From Erwinia sp. JUb26 (GTDB lineage Bacteria > Pseudomonadota > Gammaproteobacteria > Enterobacterales > Enterobacteriaceae), in the NCBI RefSeq assembly GCF_003751505.1, contig NZ_RJVB01000005.1, forward strand, positions 62,001 through 126,000: DNA of 64,000 nucleotides, written 5' to 3'. Below are positions 28,406-37,585 of this stretch, piece by piece; positions within the stretch are counted from its first letter, which is position 1, and every line of letters begins with the position of its first letter. The notes beneath the pieces are model-generated. The model was not told the DNA's origin. It saw nothing but the letters and a program-made list of their open reading frames with translations, and ran no database searches. The translations under genes and the position numbers were made by a program.

Positions 28406-29995
28406 TTAATCCTCTCGGGCAAATAGTGCCTCTATAAAATCGTCAGCCTTAAACGATCGCAAGTCTTCAATACTTTCACCTACGCCAATATAGCGGATAG
28501 GAATGTTAAACTGGTCGGCCACCGAGAAGATCACGCCTCCCTTCGCCGTGCCGTCCAGCTTGGTCAGCGTAATGCCGGTCAGGCCTACGGCTTCATGGAA
28601 CAGTTTAGTCTGGCTAATCGCATTCTGTCCGGTGCTGGCATCAATGGTCAGCATAACCTCATGCGGCGCATCCTCATCCAGCTTCTTCATCACGCGGGTG
28701 ATTTTCTTCAGCTCTTCCATCAGGTGCGATTTATTCTGCAGACGACCGGCCGTATCGGCAATCAGTACGTCAACACCGCGCGCTTTTGCCGCCTGAATGG
28801 CATCAAAGATCACCGAGGCAGAATCCGCACCGGTATGCTGGGCCACCACCGGAATATTATTGCGCTGGCCCCACACCTGCAGCTGTTCCACCGCTGCCGC
28901 GCGAAAGGTATCGCCCGCCGCCAGCATGACCGATTTGCCTTCGGCCTGGAACTGGCGCGCCAGTTTGCCAATCGTCGTGGTTTTACCCACGCCATTAACC
29001 CCGACCATCAGGATCACAAACGGCGTCTTGCCGCTGACGTCCAGCGGCGACTCAACGGTGGACAGAATACCGGCCATTTCTGTTTTCAGCAGGCCGTACA
29101 GCGCTTCGGCATCGCGCAGTTCTTTACGGCTGGCCTGAGCGGTGAGGTTAGCGATAATTCGGCGGGTAGTTTCCACCCCAACGTCGGCGATCAGCAGCTG
29201 CTCTTCCAGCTCTTCAAACAGATCGTCATCAATTTTTTTGCCGCGGAACAGGCCGATGAAGCCGGAACCGAGGTTCTGACGGGTTTTCACCAGGCTGCGC
29301 TTCAGGCGGGCAAAGAAGCCTTCCTTCGTCGGGCGAGCCTGCTCGACGGTAGCGGCTTCGGCTTCGGCTTCGGCGCGGGCAGCAGCTTCCGCTTCAGCAC
29401 GGGCGGCGGCTTCCGCTTCGGCACGGGCAGCGGCTTCCGCTTCAGCGCGGGCGGCAGCTTCCGCTTCGGCACGGGCAGCAGCTTCCGCTTCAGCGCGGGT
29501 AGTGGCGTCCGCTTCAGCACGGGCAGCGGCTTCCGCTTCAGCGCGGGCGGCAGCTTCCGCTTCGGCACGGGCAGCAGCTTCCGCTTCGGCACGGGCAGCG
29601 GCTTCCGCTTCAGCACGGGCAGCAGCTTCCGCTTCAGCACGGGCAGCAGCTTCCGCTTCAGCACGGGCAGCAGCTTCCGCTTCGGTGCGAGCAGCAGCTT
29701 CCGCTTCAGCACGGGCAGCAGCTTCCGCTTCGGTGCGAGCAGCAGCTTCCGCTTCAGCACGGGCAGCAGCTTCGGCTTCAGCACGGGCAGCGGCTTCCGC
29801 TTCGACGCGGGCAGCAGCGTCCGCTTCGACGCGGGCAGCAGCTTCCGCTTCGGCGCGGGCAGCTGCTTCCGCTTCGGCCGCAGCATCAGCTGAAGGTTGC
29901 GGGTCTAACGTTTCTTTTACGTCTTCCTGCTGTGCCTTGTCTTCACGCCCCAGACCAAGCCAGGAAAAAAAGCCACGTTTTTTATTCTTTGCCAT
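28406..29995 (-). CDS. ftsY: Signal recognition particle receptor FtsY with octapeptide-repeat A domain
   Basis: 529 residues from the ATG at 29995 ([16 protein letters not shown], the conserved membrane-targeting N-terminus). The NG domain starts near residue 218 ([12 protein letters not shown]) and holds the SRP-GTPase motifs [25 protein letters not shown] and [10 protein letters not shown], nearly identical to E. coli. Between them, residues about 40-207 are 21 copies of an octapeptide of the AEAEAAAR type, replacing the irregular acidic A domain of E. coli. It docks SRP-ribosome complexes on the inner membrane. First gene of ftsYEX. A 16-bp-arm inverted repeat lies just upstream. Confidence 0.97.
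   Translation of the reverse strand: MAKNKKRGFFSWLGLGREDKAQQEDVKETLDPQPSADAAAEAEAAARAEAEAAARVEADAAARVEAEAAARAEAEAAARAEAEAAARTEAEAAARAEAEAAARTEAEAAARAEAEAAARAEAEAAARAEAEAAARAEAEAAARAEAEAAARAEAEAAARAEADATTRAEAEAAARAEAEAAARAEAEAAARAEAEAAARAEAEAAARAEAEAEAATVEQARPTKEGFFARLKRSLVKTRQNLGSGFIGLFRGKKIDDDLFEELEEQLLIADVGVETTRRIIANLTAQASRKELRDAEALYGLLKTEMAGILSTVESPLDVSGKTPFVILMVGVNGVGKTTTIGKLARQFQAEGKSVMLAAGDTFRAAAVEQLQVWGQRNNIPVVAQHTGADSASVIFDAIQAAKARGVDVLIADTAGRLQNKSHLMEELKKITRVMKKLDEDAPHEVMLTIDASTGQNAISQTKLFHEAVGLTGITLTKLDGTAKGGVIFSVADQFNIPIRYIGVGESIEDLRSFKADDFIEALFARED
29375..29878 (-). repeat. 24-bp tandem repeat array inside ftsY (21 arginine-ended octads)
   Basis: In-frame 24-bp units coding A-E-A-E-A-A-A-R. 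Arginine codons fall every 24 bp from about 29376 to 29856. Variants are limited: V or T for the first A in four units, D for E in two, and one TTR in unit 16. The DNA units differ mainly at third positions (gcttccgcttcagcacgggc versus ...tcggcacgggc), so the array is old enough to diverge or is homogenised by slippage. Predicted as a long charged alpha-helix with net charge about -1 per octad. Confidence 0.95.
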
Positions 29996-30049
29996 GGTGC
30001 AACCACACTCCTCGCGGGAAAAACCGTTCCGGTCCAATATAAGCGAAAA

Positions 30050-30099
30050 CTGTCTCTCGCAACCGCACGAGGGCGCCACGGTACGGTTGCGGGAGACAG
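30050..30099. repeat. 16-bp inverted repeat between ftsY and rsmD
   Basis: CTGTCTCTCGCAACCG (30050-30065) against CGGTTGCGGGAGACAG (30084-30099): 15 of 16 positions pair, with an 18-base loop. No T-run. It lies 55 bp upstream of the ftsY start and 118 bp upstream of rsmD, between divergent genes. Confidence 0.8.
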
Positions 30100-30216
30100 C
30101 CTAATCAATCCCTTAGTCTAACACTTTCTGCTGAGTGCATTACAGTTCCCTTTTTACGTTTCCTCAGCCCGGTTAGCCCGTTAAACTGTGCAACAAATTA
30201 TTAAGAGTTCAGTACG

Positions 30217-30822
30217 ATGATGAAGAAAACCCGCAGCGGCGCAGCCGGGCAAATACGTATTATTGGGGGCATCTGGCGAGGCCGTAAGCTGCCGGTTCCT
30301 GACAGCGCAGGCCTGCGCCCCACGACGGATCGCGTCCGTGAGACGCTGTTTAACTGGCTGGCCTCCGATATTCAGGAAGCGCGGTGCCTGGACTGCTACG
30401 CCGGAAGCGGCGCGCTGGGCCTGGAAGCGCTGTCTCGCCATGCGGCCAGTGCGACACTATTGGAGCTGGAGCGCCCGGTTGCACAACAGCTGGAAAAAAA
30501 CCTCGCCACGCTGGGTGCCAAAAACGGTCGGGTGGTGAATACCAACACGCTGCAGTTTCTCGCGCAGAGAGGCGAGGCGCATCAGTTGGTATTTATCGAT
30601 CCCCCTTTCCGTAAAGGGCTGCTGGAAGACACCGTCACCCTGCTGGAAAACAACGGCTGGCTGAGCGATGAGGCGCTGATCTACGTCGAGAGCGAAGTTG
30701 AGCATGGCCTGCCGCCGGTGCCGGTGAACTGGCAGCTGCATCGCGAGAAAGTTGCCGGTCAGGTCGCTTACCGCCTGTATATCCGGCACGCCGTTGCTGA
30801 GCTTTCGCCCGCAGAGGCGTAA
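30217..30822 (+). CDS. rsmD: 16S rRNA (guanine(966)-N(2))-methyltransferase RsmD
   Basis: 201 residues. Rossmann-fold SAM methyltransferase: SAM motif I in CLDCYAGSGALGLEALSR, catalytic motif IV in LVFIDPPFRKG (the (D/N)PPF signature of N2-guanine methyltransferases). The N-terminus RIIGGIWRGRKLPVPDSAGLRPTTDRVRETLFNWL is characteristic. Methylates G966 of 16S rRNA in the assembled 30S subunit. Divergent from ftsY as in E. coli, followed by yhhL after 40 bp. Confidence 0.96.
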   Translation: MMKKTRSGAAGQIRIIGGIWRGRKLPVPDSAGLRPTTDRVRETLFNWLASDIQEARCLDCYAGSGALGLEALSRHAASATLLELERPVAQQLEKNLATLGAKNGRVVNTNTLQFLAQRGEAHQLVFIDPPFRKGLLEDTVTLLENNGWLSDEALIYVESEVEHGLPPVPVNWQLHREKVAGQVAYRLYIRHAVAELSPAEA

Positions 30823-30862
30823 TTAAGACTAATGCCTGCAATGCCAGGCACGGAGAATCAAC

Positions 30863-31132
30863 ATGTTAATTAATGCAGGCCGCCTGCTGATGGTCTTTGT
30901 CTGGGGCTTTTTGCTGCTGAATGTGGTGCATCCGTTCCCTAAACCGCTGAACCACTTCGTCAACGTCGCGCTGTTCTTTATGGTTATCATGCACGGCTTG
31001 CAGCTGGTGCTGATGCGCTCAACGCAGCCAAAAGAGTCACCGAAGCTGAGCGGTTTAACCCAGGCGAAAATCTTCTTCTTCGGCGTGTTTGAGCTGCTGG
31101 CCTGGCAGAAGAAAAACTTCCCAAAACAGTAG
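30863..31132 (+). CDS. yhhL: YhhL, DUF1145 small membrane protein
   Basis: 89 residues with two hydrophobic segments (LLMVFVWGFLLLNVVHPF and FVNVALFFMVIMHGLQLVLM) and a basic C-terminal tail. Good CGGAGA ribosome binding site. Downstream of rsmD in the same orientation, as in E. coli. The function of the family is unknown; inner-membrane location inferred. Confidence 0.9.
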   Translation: MLINAGRLLMVFVWGFLLLNVVHPFPKPLNHFVNVALFFMVIMHGLQLVLMRSTQPKESPKLSGLTQAKIFFFGVFELLAWQKKNFPKQ

Positions 31133-31185
31133 TCACCCGGCGGCAAAAAGCAACCGCAGCCTTCTGGCAGCGCTTCACCATGCTG

Positions 31186-31551
31186 TTAACAATCGGATGC
31201 CGTACAGGGAGTAAAGCGGATAAAGCGCGTTCCCTGTACCTGTAATTCGCCACGACTGCCTTTATCGATCTGATGATAATCGCCGGCGCTCAGCGCCAGC
31301 TTGATATCCTCGCTGCCATTCAGCGGATGAAACCCTGCTTCATAGCGCCAGTCCTCCACCGGGATCTGGTCGCGCTGGCGCGAGCGCCGATCCGGGGCCC
31401 GATATTCCCGCTTTGTTTTCACTTCCACCATCAGGCTGCGCACCGGCGAGGCATCGTTAGCGGCATTTTCCCGCCGCTGCTTAATAAACTGCCGCGTCGC
31501 CAGTACGGCGATCAGCGCAACCACAATAAGAAAAATTAACGGCGGCTTCAT
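31186..31551 (-). CDS. yhhM: YhhM, DUF2500 family membrane-anchored protein
   Basis: 121 residues from the ATG at 31551 (family about 119). One N-terminal membrane anchor (MKPPLIFLIVVALIAVLATRQF) followed by a basic hydrophilic domain with the conserved DRRSRQRD...RYEAGF...GTRFIRF blocks of E. coli YhhM. The frame stays open 16 codons further upstream but that part is unlike the family. Converges with yhhL and is divergent from yhhN. Function unknown. Confidence 0.88.
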   Translation of the reverse strand: MKPPLIFLIVVALIAVLATRQFIKQRRENAANDASPVRSLMVEVKTKREYRAPDRRSRQRDQIPVEDWRYEAGFHPLNGSEDIKLALSAGDYHQIDKGSRGELQVQGTRFIRFTPCTASDC

Positions 31552-31688
31552 AGAACGGGTTTCTCCGCAGAGGCAAGGTGAACAGCACGGCATAAGCATA
31601 CAACCGGACCAGGATGATTGTCACACCGCCGTCAGGTGGCCTAAACTGGGCTAAGTTGTGGAGTTTTTCGTCAATACAGGGAAAAATT

Positions 31689-32315
31689 ATGATTTGGTCT
31701 TTTCTCGCTGTGCTTTTTTCCGGCTGGTTATATGTTGATGCCTCTTATCGCGGCCCGCAGTGGCAGCGCTGGGTGTTTAAGCCCGTCACGTTATTGCTGT
31801 TGTTAGCCTGGGCCTGGCAGGCCCCCGTACTGAAAACCACCGACTATCTGATCCTGCTTGGCCTGCTGGCAACGCTGCTTGGCGATGCCCTGACCCTGCT
31901 GCCCGAACGGCGCATGCTGTATGCCATCGGCGCCTTTTTCCTTTCTCATCTGCTGTATACCCTGTTCTTCGCCAGCCAGATGACGCTGAGCTTTTTCTGG
32001 CCGCTGCCGCTGGCGCTGCTGATTATTGGCGGGCTGCTGATTGCCACGATCTGGAGCCGACTGGAGGAGCTGCGCTGGCCGGTGTGCACCTTTATCGGTA
32101 TCACCCTGCTGATGGTCTGGCTGAGCGCCGAGCTGTATGTGTTCCGCCCAACCGACTACAGCTTTACGCTGATGGTGGGGGCTTCCCTGCTGCTGCTGGC
32201 CAATATTGTCTGGCTGGTCAGCCATTATCGCCACCGTTTTAACGCCGACCGGGCGATTATCGCCGCCTGCTATTTTGCCGGTCACTTTATGATTGTGCGA
32301 TCGCTGTGGCTGTAG
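31689..32315 (+). CDS. yhhN: YhhN, TMEM86-like membrane protein
   Basis: 208 residues from the ATG at 31689, identical in length to E. coli YhhN and very similar ([38 protein letters not shown]). Eight or so membrane helices. Eukaryotic TMEM86B relatives hydrolyse lysoplasmalogens, but bacterial function is unproven. Its stop codon lies four bases before the zntA promoter -35 element. Confidence 0.92.
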   Translation: MIWSFLAVLFSGWLYVDASYRGPQWQRWVFKPVTLLLLLAWAWQAPVLKTTDYLILLGLLATLLGDALTLLPERRMLYAIGAFFLSHLLYTLFFASQMTLSFFWPLPLALLIIGGLLIATIWSRLEELRWPVCTFIGITLLMVWLSAELYVFRPTDYSFTLMVGASLLLLANIVWLVSHYRHRFNADRAIIAACYFAGHFMIVRSLWL

Positions 32316-32318
32316 GGC

Positions 32319-32350
32319 TTGACTCTGGAGTGGACTCCAGAGTGTAAGAT
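32319..32350 (+). promoter_or_regulatory. zntA promoter with ZntR operator
   Basis: TTGACT (32319-32324), a 20-bp spacer and TAAGAT (32345-32350). The over-long spacer holds a perfect 10-bp inverted repeat ACTCTGGAGT / ACTCCAGAGT (32322-32343) with a 2-bp centre. This is the MerR-type arrangement of E. coli zntA, where ZntR twists the DNA when zinc is bound. Confidence 0.95.
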
Positions 32351-32397
32351 AGCGTGATGGCGGGCACTCGGCCCGCCGCTCTCTTTCAGGAGGCGCT

Positions 32398-34680
32398 ATG
32401 CACTCGCATTCATCTTGCAGCTGTGGTCACGACCACGCCCCCCATCAGCACGGCTGCAGCAGTTCAGCCAAACGTCCCGTTATCCGCAAAATTACCGCCG
32501 TCAGCGCAGCCAGCGTAGAAGCGCCCTGCTGCGGCGATGCCTCCTGCAGTTCGGGAGACACCGCCGACGACGAGGACGACAGGCGAGCGGGACTCTCCCG
32601 CTTCAGCTGGCTGATTCGCGGCATGGACTGCCCAAGCTGCGCGCGTAAAGTCGAAACCGCCGTGCGGCAGCTCGGCAGCGTGGATACAGCCCGCGTGGTC
32701 TTTTCCAGCGAAAAACTGGTGGTGGATGCTAACAGCGATGTGCGTGATGACGTTGAGAAAGCCGTGGCCCGCGCCGGTTTCCAGCTTCAGCGCAGCGATG
32801 CGTCAGAGGCCGCTAAAGCTGCCCAGCCCGCTCCTGAATTCTGGCCGGAGAATCGCAGCCTGATCCTGCTGGCCGTACTGATGGCCGCCAGCTGGCTGCT
32901 TGATAGCGTCAACCCGGCCGCCGGTCAGTATGCCTTTATCGCCACCACGCTGATCGGCGTCTGTCCGATTGCGCTCAGCGCACTGCGCCTGATACGCAGT
33001 GGTTCCCCCTTTAGTATTGAAACGTTAATGACCGTGGCCGCCATAGGTGCGCTATTTATTGGCGCAACGGCCGAAGCTGCGATGGTACTGCTGCTGTTTA
33101 TGCTGGGCGAACGACTGGAGTCCTTTGCCGCCAGCCGCGCACGCAAAGGCGTCACGGCGCTGATGGCGCTCAAGCCTGACAGGGCGGTGCGCATTAACGG
33201 ATCCCGACGTGAGAGCGTGCAGGTCAGCGCACTGCGCCCGGGCGATCGCATTGAGGTCGCCGCCGGGGCACGTCTGCCTGCGGATGCCCGACTGCTCAGC
33301 CCGTTTGCCAGCTTTGATGAAAGCGCACTCACCGGCGAATCGATCCCGGTTGAACGCCAGCAGGGCGAATCGATTGCTGCGGGCTGCCTGAGCGTGGATC
33401 GTCTGGTGCAGCTGGAAGTCACCTCCGAACCGGGTGCAAGCGCCATCGACCGCATTCTGCATCTGATTGAAGAAGCGGAAGAGCGCCGCGCGCCGATTGA
33501 ACGCTTCCTCGATCGTTTCAGCCGCGTTTACACCCCGGCGATTATGGCGCTGGCGCTGGTCGTTGCCGTGGTCCCGCCGCTGCTGACGGGCGCTGAATGG
33601 CAGCCGTGGATCTATAAGGGTTTAACCCTGCTGCTGATCGGCTGTCCGTGTGCGCTGGTGATCTCCACCCCTGCCGCGATTACGTCCGCGCTGGCGGCGG
33701 CCACCCGACGCGGGGCGTTAATTAAAGGCGGCGCGGCGCTGGAAAGCCTGGGCAGTGTTCGCACTATCGCCTTTGATAAAACCGGCACGCTCACCGAGGG
33801 CAAACCCCGGGTCACCGCCATCCAGCCGTTTGCACAGCAGGATGAAGCGTGGCTGCTGTCAACGGCAGCGGCGATCGAGCAGGGCTCCTCGCATCCGCTG
33901 GCACAGGCCATTGTCGACGCCGCCGCAGAGCGCCAGCTGACTTTGCCCGCCGCTACGGAACAGCGTGCGCTGGCCGGGAGCGGTGTGGAAGCGATAGTGG
34001 GCGATCGCTTACTTTCAATCAGCGCGCCGTCAAAAGTCGATGCAGAACGGCTGGCTCCGCATCGTTCCGCCGTTGAAGCGCTGGAAAGCGCAGGCAACAC
34101 GGTGGTGATTGTGCACGATGCTGGACAGCTGTATGGCCTGATCGCCCTGCGCGACACTCTGCGCGAGGATGCCAGAACCGCGCTGGCAGAGCTGAAGGCG
34201 ATGGGTATTCAGGGCGTGATGCTGACCGGCGATAATCCCCGGGCGGCGGCGGCCATTGCTGGTGAGCTGGGCATCGACTACCGCGCCAGCCTGCTGCCGG
34301 AAGATAAGGTCTCGGCGGTCAGCGCGCTTAACCAGCAGCAGCCGGTGGCGATGGTCGGCGACGGTATCAACGATGCCCCTGCAATGAAGGCGGCAACGAT
34401 TGGTATTGCGATGGGCAGCGGCAGTGACGTCGCGCTGGAAACGGCAGACGCCGCACTGACCCATAACCGCCTTGCCGGGCTGGCGGCAATGATTAGCCTG
34501 TCGCGTGCGACTCACGCCAATATTCGCCAAAACATTACCATCGCGCTGGGGCTTAAGGCGGTGTTCCTGCTGACCACCCTGCTGGGGATCACCGGGCTGT
34601 GGCTGGCGGTGCTGGCGGATTCGGGTGCAACGGCATTAGTGACCGCTAACGCCCTGCGGCTGCTACGCCGCAGATCGTAG
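32398..34680 (+). CDS. zntA: Zn(II)/Cd(II)/Pb(II)-exporting P1B-type ATPase ZntA
   Basis: 760 residues (E. coli 732). The N-terminus is unusually rich in His and Cys (HSHSSCSCGHDHAPHQHGC, later a CCGDASC cluster), followed by a heavy-metal-associated domain with GMDCPSCARKVE. Core motifs: SALTGESIPVE, the intramembrane metal motif CPC in IGCPCALVIST, phosphorylation site DKTGTLTEG, the SSHPLA histidine and GDGINDAPAM. It pumps Zn, Cd or Pb out across the inner membrane. AGGAGG ribosome binding site. The longer metal-rich N-terminus may add binding capacity. Confidence 0.96.
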   Translation: MHSHSSCSCGHDHAPHQHGCSSSAKRPVIRKITAVSAASVEAPCCGDASCSSGDTADDEDDRRAGLSRFSWLIRGMDCPSCARKVETAVRQLGSVDTARVVFSSEKLVVDANSDVRDDVEKAVARAGFQLQRSDASEAAKAAQPAPEFWPENRSLILLAVLMAASWLLDSVNPAAGQYAFIATTLIGVCPIALSALRLIRSGSPFSIETLMTVAAIGALFIGATAEAAMVLLLFMLGERLESFAASRARKGVTALMALKPDRAVRINGSRRESVQVSALRPGDRIEVAAGARLPADARLLSPFASFDESALTGESIPVERQQGESIAAGCLSVDRLVQLEVTSEPGASAIDRILHLIEEAEERRAPIERFLDRFSRVYTPAIMALALVVAVVPPLLTGAEWQPWIYKGLTLLLIGCPCALVISTPAAITSALAAATRRGALIKGGAALESLGSVRTIAFDKTGTLTEGKPRVTAIQPFAQQDEAWLLSTAAAIEQGSSHPLAQAIVDAAAERQLTLPAATEQRALAGSGVEAIVGDRLLSISAPSKVDAERLAPHRSAVEALESAGNTVVIVHDAGQLYGLIALRDTLREDARTALAELKAMGIQGVMLTGDNPRAAAAIAGELGIDYRASLLPEDKVSAVSALNQQQPVAMVGDGINDAPAMKAATIGIAMGSGSDVALETADAALTHNRLAGLAAMISLSRATHANIRQNITIALGLKAVFLLTTLLGITGLWLAVLADSGATALVTANALRLLRRRS

Positions 34681-34722
34681 CTGTAGCCAAAGCGATATCT
34701 ATTCGCCCTGAGCCGTTAATTC

Positions 34723-34745
34723 AGGGGAGCCGCTCAGGCTCCCCT
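34723..34745. terminator. Hairpin between convergent zntA and tusA
   Basis: AGGGGAGCC (34723-34731) pairs with GGCTCCCCT (34737-34745) around a 5-base loop; perfect 9-bp arms reaching into the tusA stop codon. No strong T-run. Confidence 0.55.
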
Positions 34746-34989
34746 AAACGCCCTTCTTCAGCAGATAACGATACGGCAGCGCATCGGTGTTCTGCGCCAG
34801 CAGCGTATGCTCCATAAAACGGCAGAAACCGGGGATATCGCGCGTGGTGGCCGGGTCGTCAGCGATAATCAGCAGCGTTTCGCCCTCCTGCATATGGCGC
34901 ACGGTTTTGCGTACCATCATGACGGGTTCCGGGCAGCGCAGGCCCAGCGCATCAAGGGTCTTATCGGGGTTAGCGAAAAGGTCGCTCAT
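34744..34989 (-). CDS. tusA: Sulfur carrier protein TusA
   Basis: 81 residues (E. coli 81). The conserved [20 protein letters not shown] motif includes the persulfide-carrying cysteine. It accepts sulfur from IscS and passes it to TusD in the relay for 2-thiouridine of tRNA, and affects molybdenum cofactor synthesis. Divergent from yhhQ, as in E. coli. Confidence 0.96.
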   Translation of the reverse strand: MSDLFANPDKTLDALGLRCPEPVMMVRKTVRHMQEGETLLIIADDPATTRDIPGFCRFMEHTLLAQNTDALPYRYLLKKGV

Positions 34990-35225
34990 GGGATTCTCAA
35001 CAGTGATGAAAACAAACAGCCGCTATTCTACCGCCGCACGGCCGGGGTGCAACAGCGCGATCGGACGATAACGTTTGCGCTAAAATTAACCATTGCATTA
35101 GCAGCACAACCGGGTAATATGCCGCAAAATCGCGCAAGCGACCGATACACCGCCGACTAAAACGGTCGATGTATCACACATTTGAACTGGGTTCCCTCAC
35201 CCCATTGATCTTAAAAAGGCTCAAT

Positions 35226-35891
35226 ATGATCGCATTTACTTCGCGTCAGCGTACCCACGCGCTGATCTGGCTCTGCCTGTTTCACCTGCTGGTGATCACG
35301 TCCAGCAACTATCTGGTCCAGCTGCCGGTCTCCATTTTCGGTCTGCACACCACCTGGGGTGCGTTCAGCTTCCCGTTTATCTTCCTTGCGACCGATCTGA
35401 CGGTGCGGATTTTCGGTGCCCCGCTCGCGCGTCGTATTATCCTGGCGGTGATGATCCCGGCGCTGTTTATCTCCTATCTGATTTCCGCGCTCTATTTTCA
35501 GGGTGAATGGCAGGGTGTCGCCTCGCTGAAAGAGATGAATATCTTTGTGGCCCGCATCGCCTGCGCCAGCTTTATGGCCTATGCGCTCGGCCAGACCCTC
35601 GATATTTACGTCTTTAATCGCCTGCGGCAGAAAGCCGCCTGGTGGATGGCACCGGCTGCGGCGATGTTCCTGGGCAATATCAGCGATACGGCGGCGTTCT
35701 TCTTTATCGCCTTCTACCAGAGTACCGATCCGTTTATGGCGACCCACTGGGTAGAAATCGCCATGGTGGATTACTGCTTTAAAGTGATGATCTGCATGAT
35801 TTTCTTCCTGCCCGCCTACGGCCTGCTGCTGAACGCCACGCTGAAGCGATTAGCAGAAAAATCCAATGGCCCACAGGTTAATTTTGGGTAA
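35226..35891 (+). CDS. yhhQ: Queuosine precursor (7-cyano-7-deazaguanine) transporter YhhQ
   Basis: 221 residues from the ATG at 35226 (MIAFTSRQRTHALIWLCLFH, aligned with the known start); AAGG lies 9 bases upstream. About six membrane helices. Conserved ITSSNYLVQLPVSIFGLHTTWGAFSFPFIFLATDLTVRIFG and a GNISDT motif. ECF-like vitamin transporter family; the E. coli protein imports preQ0/preQ1 for tRNA queuosine. No preQ1 riboswitch fold was recognised in the 236-bp gap upstream. Confidence 0.94.
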   Translation: MIAFTSRQRTHALIWLCLFHLLVITSSNYLVQLPVSIFGLHTTWGAFSFPFIFLATDLTVRIFGAPLARRIILAVMIPALFISYLISALYFQGEWQGVASLKEMNIFVARIACASFMAYALGQTLDIYVFNRLRQKAAWWMAPAAAMFLGNISDTAAFFFIAFYQSTDPFMATHWVEIAMVDYCFKVMICMIFFLPAYGLLLNATLKRLAEKSNGPQVNFG

Positions 35892-35993
35892 GCTGGTTAC
35901 ACACAATGTCACGCAAGATAAGTTGCTTTTACGGGCTGAATGCTATTGTATAAGTGCATGATATCTTGAGTGATGACTAACAAAGGGACCCTG

Positions 35994-36554
35994 ATGCGTA
36001 ACCTACTGAAATATGCCGGAGTAAGTTTACTGGTGGTTGGTCTGGCCGCCTGCGATGGCAAGAGTGACACCGCCGCTGCGGACAAAAATGCCAGCAGCCA
36101 GGCAAGTCAGAGCAGCCAGACCGTTTCACTGATGGACGGCAAACTGAGCTTCGCCCTGCCCGCCGGCATGAGCGACAAAAGCGGCAAGCTGGGTACTCAG
36201 GCCAATAACATGCATGTTTACGCCGATGAGTCAGGCCAGAAGGCGATCATCGTGATCGAAGGCGACACCAGTAACGACACGCTGGAAGATCTGTCAAAAC
36301 GCATGATCGATCAGCAGCGCAGCCGCGCACCTCAGCTGCAGGTGGTGACCAATAAAGAAATTACCGTTAACGACCAGCAGCTACAGCAGCTGGATACGGT
36401 GATTTCCGCGAATAATCAGACCGTCTGGTCTTCGCTGGTGATGGGCAAAGTGGATGGCAAACTGCTGACGCTACAAATTTCCCTGCCGGGAGACGATCAG
36501 CAGGCCGCGCAGACTGAAGCCGGAGATATCCTGAAAACGCTGCAGCTGAAGTAA
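35994..36554 (+). CDS. dcrB: DcrB family lipoprotein
   Basis: 186 residues from the ATG at 35994 with AAGGG 8 bases upstream. Lipoprotein signal: LLVVGLAAC with the lipidated cysteine at about residue 20, followed by Asp, which predicts inner-membrane retention. The mature domain matches E. coli DcrB (LDGKLSFALPAGMSDKSGKLGTQANNMHVYADESGQKA). In E. coli it is needed for phage C1 infection and supports lipoprotein maturation. Last backbone gene before the inositol region. Confidence 0.93.
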   Translation: MRNLLKYAGVSLLVVGLAACDGKSDTAAADKNASSQASQSSQTVSLMDGKLSFALPAGMSDKSGKLGTQANNMHVYADESGQKAIIVIEGDTSNDTLEDLSKRMIDQQRSRAPQLQVVTNKEITVNDQQLQQLDTVISANNQTVWSSLVMGKVDGKLLTLQISLPGDDQQAAQTEAGDILKTLQLK

Positions 36555-36566
36555 TACCGCGCCCAC

Positions 36567-36633
36567 AAAAAAACCTCCCATCTTCGTCATCGGGCTTCAG
36601 CAGAAGCCCGTTTCAGAAGTGGGAGGTTTTTTT
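36567..36633. terminator. Bidirectional terminator between dcrB and iolE
   Basis: AAAAAAACCTCCCA ... TGGGAGGTTTTTTT with 14-bp arms including seven A/T on each side; the intervening bases contain a nested GGGCTTC/GAAGCCC hairpin. It serves both convergent genes and marks the boundary of the inserted iol region. Confidence 0.92.
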
Positions 36634-36644
36634 ACGTCAGGCGC

Positions 36645-37541
36645 TTACAGACCGGCCGTTTCGCGAATGTATTTACGCGCTTTTACCGCGTATTCAAACG
36701 GATTAGCCAGCGCAGGATCCTGCTCGGCTTCCACCACCATCCAGCCTTTGTAGCCGAAATCGTCGAGGATTTTGAACACCGGTTTGAAGTCAATCACGCC
36801 GTCGCCCGGAACGGTGAACGTCCCTTTCTTCACGCCGTCCAGGAACGACAGCTTCTGGCTTCTGACCTGATCGACGATCTCATCACGCACGTCTTTCAGG
36901 TGAACGTGGTTAATGCGCGGCAGGTATTTCGTCAGGATCGCCAGCATCTTCTCCTGGCTACCTTCCGAGTAGTAGGCGTGGCCGGTATCAAACAGCAGAT
37001 AAACGTCGTCGTTGGTTTCCGCCATAAAGCGATCCACTTCTTCCGTGGTCTGAATGCCGGTACCCATATGGTGATGCAGACCAACCGTCATGCCCTTCTC
37101 AGCGGCCAGTTTCGCCAGCTCGTTGTAGCCTTCGGTGGTCAGACGCCACTGCTCATCGGTAAAGACTGGCTTCTCTTCCAGCACCGCTTTGGTGGTGCCC
37201 TGAATGCTCAGGCTCTGCTCGGAACAGCCGATGACTTTCGCCCCCATCGCATGCAGGAAATCGCGATGGTTGATGAATTCGTCGATGGTCTTCGCCTTGT
37301 CACCATTGGCGAAGAAGGTGCTGAACCAGGCATTAACAATCTGAATGCCACGGATATCCAGCATCGGCTTCAGGACTGCCGGATCGCGCGGATACTTGCT
37401 GCCCACTTCGCTGCCCACAAAACCGGCCAGCGCCATTTCGCTGACGATCTGCTGGAAGGTGTTCTCTTTACCCAACTCCGGCATGTCATCGTTAGTCCAG
37501 CCGATCGGGGCAATAGCCAGTTTGACGTTATCTTTGTTCAT
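36645..37541 (-). CDS. iolE: Inosose (2-keto-myo-inositol) dehydratase IolE
   Basis: 298 residues from the ATG at 37541 ([24 protein letters not shown]) with AGGTAGGATC just upstream. Xylose-isomerase-like TIM barrel with the family start [11 protein letters not shown] and metal-ligand motifs [28 protein letters not shown] and VVEAEQDP. Removes water from scyllo-inosose to give the 3D-trihydroxycyclohexane-1,2-dione. Last gene of iolDGHE, 44 bp after iolH. Confidence 0.95.
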   Translation of the reverse strand: MNKDNVKLAIAPIGWTNDDMPELGKENTFQQIVSEMALAGFVGSEVGSKYPRDPAVLKPMLDIRGIQIVNAWFSTFFANGDKAKTIDEFINHRDFLHAMGAKVIGCSEQSLSIQGTTKAVLEEKPVFTDEQWRLTTEGYNELAKLAAEKGMTVGLHHHMGTGIQTTEEVDRFMAETNDDVYLLFDTGHAYYSEGSQEKMLAILTKYLPRINHVHLKDVRDEIVDQVRSQKLSFLDGVKKGTFTVPGDGVIDFKPVFKILDDFGYKGWMVVEAEQDPALANPFEYAVKARKYIRETAGL

Positions 37542-37585
37542 GATCCTACCTCTGGTGTTCAACAGGCGGCCACAGCCGCCCGCTG

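Noticed and set aside
29375-29878. Regular repeats that might be a CRISPR array
   Set aside because: The 24-bp units are direct, contiguous and in frame with a gene; there are no unique spacers and no cas genes.
28595-30104. Very long open frames on both other-strand and shifted frames across ftsY (plus strand 28595-29893 and 29502-30104, minus strand 29302-29886)
   Set aside because: They are produced by the 24-bp repeat, which has no stop codons in several frames. Ala- and Gly/Phe/Arg-only proteins have no homologues I recognise, and FtsY is certain.
34990-35225. preQ1 or preQ0 riboswitch before yhhQ
   Set aside because: No preQ1-I or -II pseudoknot pattern was seen in the 236-bp gap; E. 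coli yhhQ has no known riboswitch either.
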